Shown here: piece by piece, positions 1-5,080 of the stretch | How positions within the stretch are numbered: position 1 is the stretch's first letter | How the letters are laid out: every line of letters starts with the position of its first letter | From: Desulfobacterales bacterium | Lineage (GTDB): Bacteria > Desulfobacterota > Desulfobulbia > Desulfobulbales > Desulfocapsaceae | Assembly (NCBI GenBank): GCA_013042695.1 | Contig: JABDPQ010000773.1 | Coordinates: 1 to 5,080 of the forward strand | DNA length: 5,080 nt | Direction of reading: 5' to 3' | Translations under genes and position numbers: made by a program | Notes under the pieces: model-generated | Database searches by the model: none | Told to the model about the DNA's origin: nothing | The model's input: the letters and a program-made list of their open reading frames with translations, nothing else

Positions 1-585
1 GGCATAGACCTGCGAGCCAATAGGCAAATCCTGAGAACTGAGCAGATCCGTTACATAGCCTTGTATACCAAATGAGCCGTCGTCTGTACTGCAATGTACC
101 GGCATACCGATCTGCTGAAAGTCCTTGACAAGCGGTTCTACCTCCTCCTTGCTCCTGCCGCCGATAATGATGAGGTTCTGGTTGCTCTCCTTCGTCGTCC
201 GGGCGATTCTTTTAGCCAGGAACAAAAGAGGGGCGATGCCAAGGCCACCACCAACGAGACAGGCCGGTTGGTCAACATCGATGTCATACCCTTTGCCCAG
301 AGGGCCAAACACATCGAGTTCCTCTTCGAGTTTGCAATGGGACAGGATATTTGTGCCGCGCCCGACGTTTTTTAAATAGATCTGGATATGGCCGTTAATA
401 CTTGCCTGGTGTAATGAAAATGGCCGCCTGAGCAGAGGGTCTTTACCAATCCCTGTATGGATCATCACAAACTGCCCCGGTTTGCACTGAGGGGCTATCA
501 AAGGAGCATCAAGTGTTAATCGAACGTTGAGAGCAGAGAATTGCTCTATCCTGATTATAGTTGCTTTTTCCTGGTGTTGAGACAT
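1..585 (-). CDS. pyrK: Dihydroorotate dehydrogenase electron-transfer subunit PyrK (3' end missing)
   Basis: PyrK passes electrons from dihydroorotate oxidation (PyrD) through FAD and a [2Fe-2S] cluster to NAD+ in pyrimidine synthesis, in the cytoplasm. The frame is open from the ATG at 585 to the window edge, giving 195 residues; the family is usually about 260. Visible motifs are the flavin-binding LLRRPFS (residues 51-57), the GPLGKG turn (94-99), the NAD-binding GGGLGIAPL (112-120) and TDDGSFG (167-173). The edge cuts after QVYA, just where the family's conserved CGP loop and C-terminal cluster cysteines would follow. An in-frame TGA at 616-618 with no ATG, GTG or TTG between forces the start to 585 or later. 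No Shine-Dalgarno sequence precedes it. The related NfnB/SudB type of ferredoxin:NADP reductase subunit is the main alternative, but the RRPFS motif favours PyrK. pyrD would be expected just off the left edge. Confidence 0.85.
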   Translation of the reverse strand, partial: MSQHQEKATIIRIEQFSALNVRLTLDAPLIAPQCKPGQFVMIHTGIGKDPLLRRPFSLHQASINGHIQIYLKNVGRGTNILSHCKLEEELDVFGPLGKGYDIDVDQPACLVGGGLGIAPLLFLAKRIARTTKESNQNLIIIGGRSKEEVEPLVKDFQQIGMPVHCSTDDGSFGIQGYVTDLLSSQDLPIGSQVYA

Positions 586-647
586 AATATTTAGTGAGTA
601 ACTAGTTTTACCAAATCATTTCATTGAGATAATCAGGTGATGACACG
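586..647. other. Divergent spacer between pyrK and pilD
   Basis: This 62-bp spacer must hold the start signals for both divergent genes if each has its own promoter. It is AT-rich. I could not find a well-spaced sigma-70 promoter on either strand, and no clear operator palindrome. Confidence 0.5.
635..640 (+). promoter_or_regulatory. Ribosome binding site of pilD
   Basis: AGGTGA lies 7 nt upstream of the ATG at 648. An in-frame TAA at 630-632 rules out a longer start, so this site fixes the pilD start. Confidence 0.75.
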
Positions 648-1439
648 ATGATCCAATACGATTTATTATTCATAAGTACCGCCTTCATTTTCGGTACCAT
701 GATCGGCAGTTTCTTAAACGTCGTGATATTGAGGCTTCCACAGCCGGGAACGTCTATTGTCTTCCCAGCCTCTCACTGCCCGAACTGCAAGACTTCTCTG
801 CACTGGTACGAAAACATTCCGATTCTCAGCTTTACTTTTTTAAGGGGGAGATGCGCTCACTGCAGTGCACCAATTTCGATTCAGTACCCAACGGTCGAAC
901 TGCTCACCGGACTATTGGCTGCGGCTGTTGCTGCATCGTATGGTCTTTCTCTGGCGGCACTGGGATATTTCATCTTCTCTGCAGCCCTCGTCACTATAAT
1001 ATGGATTGATATTCATCACCAGATAATACCTGATATTATCAGTATCCCTGGTATTGTCATGGGGTTCTGTTTCTCATTCATCTCGCCACTGCTCAGCTGG
1101 CAGGATTCCCTGATCGGACTACTCGTTGGTGGCGGCATTTTCTATGCTATATCCTACTCCTACTACATTATTAGAAAGCAAGAAGGTCTCGGAGGGGGGG
1201 ATATTAAATTACTGGCAATGCTCGGTGCCTTTCTTGGCTGGCAATCACTTATTTTTATTATCTTTGCCAGCTCACTGACGGGATCGATGGTCGGCCTTAT
1301 TGCGATGCGATCGCAAAAAAAAGGCGCCTTCACACGCATCCCCTTTGGTCCTTTTCTTGCCATTAGCGGACTTGCATACCTGTTTTTCCACCCGACTATT
1401 CATCACGTTTTCAGACTCTATCTTAACAATTTCAGTTAA
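648..1439 (+). CDS. pilD: Type IV prepilin peptidase / N-methyltransferase (A24 family)
   Basis: This inner-membrane aspartic protease cleaves the leader of type IV prepilins and type II secretion pseudopilins and methylates the new N-terminus. The 263-residue product has the full family layout. It carries the N-terminal GSFLNVVILR motif (residues 20-29). A cytoplasmic zinc loop has two CxxC pairs (C44/C47 and C69/C72), which marks the bifunctional methylating class. Of the catalytic aspartates, one lies in WIDIHHQIIPD (D121, with D129 ending the motif) and the other in GLGGGD (D185), followed by KLLAMLGAFLGW. The remainder is hydrophobic with about seven to eight membrane segments, and IPFGPFLA (231-238) is the usual C-terminal motif. 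Length is normal and the gene looks intact. It stands alone, diverging from pyrK and converging on the dsr operon, with no pilin, pilB or pilC beside it, so the target (pilus or type II secretion) cannot be told from context. It could equally be named gspO. Confidence 0.95.
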   Translation: MIQYDLLFISTAFIFGTMIGSFLNVVILRLPQPGTSIVFPASHCPNCKTSLHWYENIPILSFTFLRGRCAHCSAPISIQYPTVELLTGLLAAAVAASYGLSLAALGYFIFSAALVTIIWIDIHHQIIPDIISIPGIVMGFCFSFISPLLSWQDSLIGLLVGGGIFYAISYSYYIIRKQEGLGGGDIKLLAMLGAFLGWQSLIFIIFASSLTGSMVGLIAMRSQKKGAFTRIPFGPFLAISGLAYLFFHPTIHHVFRLYLNNFS

Positions 1440-1583
1440 ACAGAGGTTTCTTTAACAGTTGATTCCAGCAATATATATAAAAATCACCGACATTTAGATA
1501 GTTTGAGCAAACATCTCCCATAAAAAAAAGCCCCTTCCGCTTGAGCGGTTGGGGCTTTTGGAGATGATAGGCTTAAGGAGTCT
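1440..1583. other. Convergent intergenic region between pilD and dsrP
   Basis: This 144-bp stretch separates the two convergent stop codons. The first 70 bases are AT-rich with nothing I can identify. The rest holds the hairpin terminator described separately. No small reading frame with a plausible ribosome binding site was found. Confidence 0.6.
1522..1559 (-). terminator. Rho-independent terminator of the dsr operon (possibly bidirectional)
   Basis: The hairpin pairs AAAAGCCCC (1526-1534) with GGGGCTTTT (1551-1559). After a TT/TT internal mismatch, CCGC (1537-1540) pairs with GCGG (1545-1548) around a TTGA loop. Read on the minus strand, the stem runs into eight consecutive T (the A tract at 1522-1529), a strong intrinsic terminator 24 nt beyond the dsrP stop codon. 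Read on the plus strand, only four T follow before GGAG, so it would be a weak terminator for pilD. An outer arm, CATCTCC (1512-1518) with GGAGATG (1560-1566), could extend the stem. Confidence 0.9.
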
Positions 1584-2759
1584 CTATTCCTCCACTTCGT
1601 GTTCGACCCCAATGGCGATTTTGTAGAGCAGAGTTAATATAAAAAAGCCGGTTGCCCAAATTCCGAGTGTAATACCAATTTCATTCATGGTTGGAATATA
1701 CTCGGTTACCTCTTCAAGCGGATTAGGGACGAATCCGGCAAAAACAAAACCAAGCCCTTTATCTGTCCACAGCGCCAGGAAAATAAGAACCGAGGCGATG
1801 CCGACAAGTCGATAATCGAAGACCTTGGCAATTTTCATATATGCCAAAATAGCAAGGCCGGCAAAATTGAAAAAAGTAGCTGTCCACATGAACGGAACAA
1901 GGTTGTTGTAGACCTCTCCGTGATGTTCAAGACCAAAAAACAGATACTCAAGGCTGTGCATATGACCTGGAACCTCTGAGTAATAGCCGACAAAGAACTC
2001 GAGCAGGAAGAAAAAGGTGTTAATAATGACCGCATACAAGATAATCGTGGTCATTTTTTTCATGGCCTTTTCGCCCGCGTCAAAATTGGCGTATTTTCTC
2101 ATAATCAAACAGCAGATCATAATCAGGCACGGACCAGCCGCAAAAGCGGAGGCCAGAAATCGCGGTGCAATAATCGCTGAGAGCCAGAAATGCCGACCCG
2201 GCAGCCCGCAATAGAGCATTGCGGTTACAGTGTGTATCGAGACAGCAAAAGGGATGGAGATCGCCACAAAAATATAGATCCATTTGGGCGGCTCCACCTG
2301 CTTGCGCTCCGCAGTGAGAATAACCCATCCGCACAATAAGTTGAGCAGCAGGTATCCCCAGAGCACACACATATCCCAGAAGAGCATGGAATGCGGGGTG
2401 GCAAAAAAGATGACATTCAGACCGCGCAACGGCTGACCCAGATCGGCCATGATGAACATCAGACACATTACTAAAGCCGATATAGCCAGAAACTCGCCAA
2501 GGATGGTAATACGGGCAAATTCCTTATAATTATGAATATAATAGGGCAAAACCAGCATCAATCCACCAGCCGCGACTCCGACGAGAAAGGTGAACTGGGA
2601 AATATAGAGCCCCCATGAAACGTCCCTGCTCATACCGGTGAGCCCGAGACCAAACATATACTGTCTGATGTAGCAGGCCCAGCCAACGGCAATGAAGGTG
2701 CCGAGAATTGCAAGCCAGATCCAATAGGCCGGCTTTCCTTTCAGTGTTTTTTCTATCAT
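1584..2759 (-). CDS. dsrP: DsrMKJOP complex integral membrane subunit DsrP (NrfD family)
   Basis: DsrP is the NrfD-type membrane subunit that pairs with the periplasmic ferredoxin DsrO and is thought to exchange electrons with the quinone pool. The 391-residue product has about ten hydrophobic helices (roughly 12-30, 53-74, 84-104, 128-150, 161-181, 200-220, 237-258, 288-308, 316-334 and 361-382). It has strong family signatures: SWGLYISQFTFLVGVAAGG (48-66), and a central SIHTVTAMLYCGLPGRHFW block (174-192) followed by APRFLASAFAAGP (198-210). The start at 2759 has a good Shine-Dalgarno sequence (TGAGGA) that overlaps the dsrO stop codon, 7 nt away, which suggests translational coupling. It is the last gene of the operon and is followed by the terminator. 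HmeB-like subunits of Hme complexes are close relatives, but the K-J-O-P gene order makes DsrP the best call. Confidence 0.95.
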   Translation of the reverse strand: MIEKTLKGKPAYWIWLAILGTFIAVGWACYIRQYMFGLGLTGMSRDVSWGLYISQFTFLVGVAAGGLMLVLPYYIHNYKEFARITILGEFLAISALVMCLMFIMADLGQPLRGLNVIFFATPHSMLFWDMCVLWGYLLLNLLCGWVILTAERKQVEPPKWIYIFVAISIPFAVSIHTVTAMLYCGLPGRHFWLSAIIAPRFLASAFAAGPCLIMICCLIMRKYANFDAGEKAMKKMTTIILYAVIINTFFFLLEFFVGYYSEVPGHMHSLEYLFFGLEHHGEVYNNLVPFMWTATFFNFAGLAILAYMKIAKVFDYRLVGIASVLIFLALWTDKGLGFVFAGFVPNPLEEVTEYIPTMNEIGITLGIWATGFFILTLLYKIAIGVEHEVEE

Positions 2760-2763
2760 GACA

Positions 2764-2769
2764 TCCTCA
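2764..2769 (-). promoter_or_regulatory. Ribosome binding site of dsrP overlapping the dsrO stop
   Basis: TGAGGA on the minus strand contains the dsrO stop codon TGA and sits 4 nt before the dsrP ATG. Termination of dsrO and initiation of dsrP therefore use overlapping bases. Confidence 0.65.
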
Positions 2770-3597
2770 CACTATGTAGAAGACTGACGGCCTGGTGCCG
2801 GCAGCAAATTTACGCTGAATGGTGAACTCCTTATTGAGCACCTCTCTTATTTCTGAGTGGGGGTCATTTAAATCGCCAAAAACCATGGCCCCGGTCCCCT
2901 TGCAGGTTTCAACACATGCGGGTTCAAGCCCTTTCGCCAGACGCTCGCCACAGAAGTTGCACTTCTCAACCACACCTCTCATACGGGACGGCCATTCCGG
3001 GTTGTAACTCTTGATGAACGGGCGCGGATCCTGCCAGTTGAAACTTCGTGCCCCATACGGACAAGCTGCCATGCAGAAACGGCAACCGATGCAGCGGTGA
3101 AAATCCATTGCCACAATACCGTTTTTCTCAACCACGAATGTCGCCTTGGTCGGGCACGCTTTGACACATGATGGATTGTCACAATGGTTGCACAATACCG
3201 GAAAACTGCTTTTTAATACGACCTCGGAGCGATGGTTTTGAGACTGTTCGGTAAAGGCGTTGCCAAAACCCGTCTTCCATATCCATTTAATCTCGCTTTT
3301 GCGGTCGGGAATGTCCGGCACGTTATGCACCTTGTGGCATACGGCAATAGCCTCATCCAGCATCTGCTGATTATCGTAGAACTTGCGCATGTCAATAACC
3401 ATGCCAAGCCTGATACCGGTGGGCTGTTCTTCCGCATGTGCCTCCGCCGGGTCATGTCCCGCAGCTGGTGCAGCGCTATGGCTGTCTCCAGAGGCAACAG
3501 CAGGTGATGATGTCAGTTTGACCACGGCAGGCGCGCTGATACCGGCCAGTACAGTGACGCCGGCCATCTTCAGGAATTTTCTTCTCTTGGCATCCAT
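2767..3597 (-). CDS. dsrO: DsrMKJOP complex periplasmic iron-sulfur subunit DsrO (Tat-exported)
   Basis: DsrO is a ferredoxin-like electron carrier on the periplasmic face, between cytochrome DsrJ and membrane subunit DsrP. The 276-residue product begins with a twin-arginine signal, RRKFLK (residues 5-10), then a hydrophobic stretch and a likely cleavage site after AVA (33-35). An Ala/His/acidic low-complexity linker (about 38-58) follows. Three complete four-cysteine cluster sites are visible: C136/C139/C144/C148, C169/C172/C175/C179 and C213/C216/C228/C232. A further region before them (71-94) resembles the start of a fourth site but keeps only one cysteine, C87, ahead of HKVHNVP. The C-terminal YIV end and the GDLNDP motif (241-246) fit DsrO of sulfate reducers. 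The start codon overlaps the dsrJ stop by one base (TAATG). Other DMSO-reductase-type beta subunits are possible homologues, but the neighbours settle the name. Confidence 0.95.
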   Translation of the reverse strand: MDAKRRKFLKMAGVTVLAGISAPAVVKLTSSPAVASGDSHSAAPAAGHDPAEAHAEEQPTGIRLGMVIDMRKFYDNQQMLDEAIAVCHKVHNVPDIPDRKSEIKWIWKTGFGNAFTEQSQNHRSEVVLKSSFPVLCNHCDNPSCVKACPTKATFVVEKNGIVAMDFHRCIGCRFCMAACPYGARSFNWQDPRPFIKSYNPEWPSRMRGVVEKCNFCGERLAKGLEPACVETCKGTGAMVFGDLNDPHSEIREVLNKEFTIQRKFAAGTRPSVFYIV

Positions 3598-3995
3598 TAT
3601 TGCGCCTCCTTCTTCAATCCGGCCTCTGTCGGACTTATATGACAGTCCCAGCAGGTAGGTTGAACAGCTGCGTATTCATGACATGAGTCGCAGAATTTTT
3701 CTTTGTTTGAATGACACTGCATACAGGCAAGCTGAAGGCCCTTGCCATATTCCTTGCCAGCGACAACGATGACTTCGCGATTGGAGTTACGAGTAACATC
3801 ATCACGCCATTCATTAAGCAGTTGCATATGGGTGTCCCGCATTACGGCAGCAGGGGCCACACACTCTTTTTCCCCACCGGGAGGCAGTTCGGGTTTTGGC
3901 ATCGGGCCGGCATCCAAACGGTTGAACCAGATGGGAAACGTGACCAACAGGACAAAGATGATCAGCCCTGCTATTACCATTCCTTTGTTATACAT
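3597..3995 (-). CDS. dsrJ: DsrMKJOP complex triheme cytochrome c subunit DsrJ
   Basis: DsrJ is a membrane-anchored periplasmic cytochrome carrying three c-type hemes. The 132-residue product has an N-terminal hydrophobic segment (about 7-24) that looks like an uncleaved anchor. It has exactly three heme-binding motifs: CMQCH (91-95), CDSCH (102-106) and CWDCH (115-119). DsrJ is known for unusual mixed axial ligation, including a His/Cys heme; the lone non-heme cysteine here, C45 in KECVAP, matches that conserved position, and M52, H56 and M57 are nearby candidate distal ligands. The start is supported by AGAGGAGT upstream. The stop codon overlaps the dsrO start by one base. Size and heme count are normal for the family, and the position between dsrK and dsrO supports the assignment. 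The physiological role of the hemes is not settled in the literature that I know. Confidence 0.95.
   Translation of the reverse strand: MYNKGMVIAGLIIFVLLVTFPIWFNRLDAGPMPKPELPPGGEKECVAPAAVMRDTHMQLLNEWRDDVTRNSNREVIVVAGKEYGKGLQLACMQCHSNKEKFCDSCHEYAAVQPTCWDCHISPTEAGLKKEAQ
3605..3611 (-). promoter_or_regulatory. Ribosome binding site of dsrO inside dsrJ
   Basis: AAGGAGG on the minus strand is a near-perfect Shine-Dalgarno sequence within the last dsrJ codons, 7 nt before the dsrO ATG. It fixes the dsrO start and gives strong initiation alongside the TAATG stop-start overlap. Confidence 0.85.
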
Positions 3996-4003
3996 TATTT
4001 GTT

Positions 4004-4011
4004 ACTCCTCT
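4004..4011 (-). promoter_or_regulatory. Ribosome binding site of dsrJ
   Basis: AGAGGAGT on the minus strand lies in the 30-nt gap between dsrK and dsrJ, 8 nt before the dsrJ ATG at 3995. It supports that start and shows no room for an extra gene such as dsrL between the two. Confidence 0.8.
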
Positions 4012-4025
4012 AGTCTGGTCAGAAG

Positions 4026-5080
4026 TTAGAAAACCATTGTTCGCAGGCCCTCATCGAGCTCACCTCTGGTTTCACCTTCTAAAACGATCGCGTTACCAAC
4101 CAACTCAGTTACACCGCAAACGCCAACATTTGGATTCCAATAATCCATTAATGAGGTCAAAGTGGCACGGTCAATTGCACACACGCAGGAAAGCATGTTG
4201 ACTCCGTACTTTTCTTCCACATATTTAACCGCATTAGCCCTCGGCAGCCCTGAACGCATTCTCAGCTCCATGATCTCATCGGTGTTCAGACCGGTGCCGG
4301 ATCCGCAGCAGAACGTCTGCTCGCGAATGGTATTTTCAGGCATCTCATGGTACTTGTTGACAACATGCTCAAGGATATAACGCGGTTCATCCATCAAGCC
4401 CATGGCACGGGCTGTGTTGCAGGAATCGTGATAGGTGACGTTGAGAAAATCGTTCCGGCTCTTATCGAATTTGAGTTTGTTGTGCTTAATCAAGTCAGCG
4501 GTAAACTCACTGACGTGAACCATTTTAGTGGATGCGGTGTTTTGAAAGACGGTGCCAGTAAGGGGTGATTTTGGTACCTCGAGGAAATCTGCCGGGCCAT
4601 TCATGGTATCCATGTATTGATGCAGCACACGCCACATATGGCCGCATTCGCCACCGATAATGAATTTGACACCAAGACGTTCTGCTTCCGCATACATCTT
4701 GGCATTGAGCTTTTTCATGGCCTCGTTGTTGGTAAAAAGACCAAAGTTGCCACCCTCTGAGGCATAAGTGGACCAGGTGTAATCCAGACCAATGGCCTCA
4801 AAGAGAATCAAGTAGCCCATAGCAGTATAAAGACCAGGTTCAGCAAAAACGTCTGCTGAAGGTGTAATGAAGAGGACCTCAGCACCTTTCCGGTTAAATG
4901 TCGGCTCTACCTTAACTCCCGTCAAATTTTCTACATCTTCGGCCAGAAAATCGACGTTATCCTTGAAGGTATGTGGCTGCAGCCCCATATGGTTACCGGT
5001 ACGATTGGAATTTGATACCGGTTCCAGTATCCAGTTAATCCCAACACCGACCAGATGGAGTAATTCACGGAGCATTATGG
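4026..5080 (-). CDS. dsrK: DsrMKJOP complex catalytic subunit DsrK (HdrD-like; 5' end missing)
   Basis: DsrK is the cytoplasmic iron-sulfur subunit related to heterodisulfide reductase HdrD and is believed to reduce the DsrC disulfide or trisulfide during sulfite reduction. About 350 C-terminal residues are visible; the family is roughly 540 long, and the frame is open through the right edge (an ATA codon precedes the first visible Met at 5075). That Met is therefore internal, and the N-terminal ferredoxin-type cluster cysteines lie outside the window. Numbered from that Met, the first CCG-like half carries GGECGH (141-146). The second half has HDSC (C219), FCCGSG (C256/C257) and SCVCAID (C297/C299), the cysteine set expected to hold the special catalytic [4Fe-4S] cluster. 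C320 in VCGVTEL is an additional cysteine. The gene is followed after 30 nt by dsrJ; dsrM should lie upstream, off the right edge. Confidence 0.95.
   Translation of the reverse strand, partial: IMLRELLHLVGVGINWILEPVSNSNRTGNHMGLQPHTFKDNVDFLAEDVENLTGVKVEPTFNRKGAEVLFITPSADVFAEPGLYTAMGYLILFEAIGLDYTWSTYASEGGNFGLFTNNEAMKKLNAKMYAEAERLGVKFIIGGECGHMWRVLHQYMDTMNGPADFLEVPKSPLTGTVFQNTASTKMVHVSEFTADLIKHNKLKFDKSRNDFLNVTYHDSCNTARAMGLMDEPRYILEHVVNKYHEMPENTIREQTFCCGSGTGLNTDEIMELRMRSGLPRANAVKYVEEKYGVNMLSCVCAIDRATLTSLMDYWNPNVGVCGVTELVGNAIVLEGETRGELDEGLRTMVF

Noticed and set aside
94..379. Plus-strand reading frames opposite pyrK
   Set aside because: They lie antisense to a well-supported PyrK frame with conserved motifs, and their products show no recognisable domain.
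607..633. Possible pilD promoter: TTTACC and GATAAT
   Set aside because: The spacer is only 15 nt and transcription would begin at the ribosome binding site, leaving almost no leader; the match is no better than expected in AT-rich DNA.
1470..1482. Short AT repeat (atatatataa) after pilD
   Set aside because: A few dinucleotide units in AT-rich intergenic DNA; no structure or second copy gives it meaning.
2080..2466. Cysteine- and histidine-rich 128-residue frame inside dsrP on the same strand
   Set aside because: It is an out-of-frame reading of dsrP; the dsrP frame has continuous family motifs across this stretch, so no frameshift or overlapping gene is indicated.
3232..3658. Plus-strand reading frames opposite dsrO and the end of dsrJ
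   Set aside because: They are antisense to confirmed genes, of low complexity, with no supporting ribosome binding site or domain.
5073..5075. ATG at 5075 as the dsrK start
   Set aside because: The frame stays open to the edge, the family is about 190 residues longer, and the N-terminal cluster-binding part is missing, so this is an internal methionine.

Overview
This window holds ordinary but informative core metabolism of an anaerobic, dissimilatory sulfur-metabolising bacterium. The best fit is a sulfate reducer or close relative in the Desulfobacterota. That placement is inferred from gene content, gene order and protein motifs, at moderate G+C; no database search was possible. I see no phage, insertion sequence, CRISPR array, tRNA or rRNA, and no convincing undescribed system.

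Layout, left to right. (1) Positions 1-585, minus strand: most of pyrK, the FAD/NAD-binding electron-transfer subunit of dihydroorotate dehydrogenase, cut by the left edge before its C-terminal Fe-S cysteines. (2) A 62-bp divergent spacer. (3) Positions 648-1439, plus strand: a complete type IV prepilin peptidase (pilD/gspO) with both zinc CxxC pairs and its catalytic aspartates. (4) A convergent intergenic stretch with a terminator hairpin whose long T-tract serves the minus strand. (5) Positions 1584-5080, minus strand: the distal part of a dsrMKJOP operon, read right to left as dsrK (3' part), dsrJ, dsrO, dsrP. dsrM and the start of dsrK would lie beyond the right edge.

The four dsr genes are tightly packed: a 30-nt gap between dsrK and dsrJ, a 1-nt TAATG overlap between dsrJ and dsrO, and a 7-nt gap between dsrO and dsrP. 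dsrJ, dsrO and dsrP each have a clear ribosome binding site, and the operon ends in a strong hairpin. Together they encode the cytoplasmic catalytic HdrD-like subunit (DsrK), a membrane-anchored periplasmic triheme cytochrome c (DsrJ), a Tat-exported ferredoxin-like protein (DsrO) and an NrfD-type integral membrane quinone-interacting subunit (DsrP). In sulfate reducers this complex links the quinone pool and periplasmic electron carriers to the DsrC disulfide/trisulfide cycle of sulfite reduction. The absence of dsrL between dsrK and dsrJ, and of dsrN after dsrP, resembles the sulfate-reducer layout more than that of phototrophic or chemotrophic sulfur oxidisers.

The details most worth a second look are the apparent decay of a fourth cluster-binding motif in DsrO, the C-x-C ending of the DsrK CCG motif, and the candidate Cys heme ligand in DsrJ.
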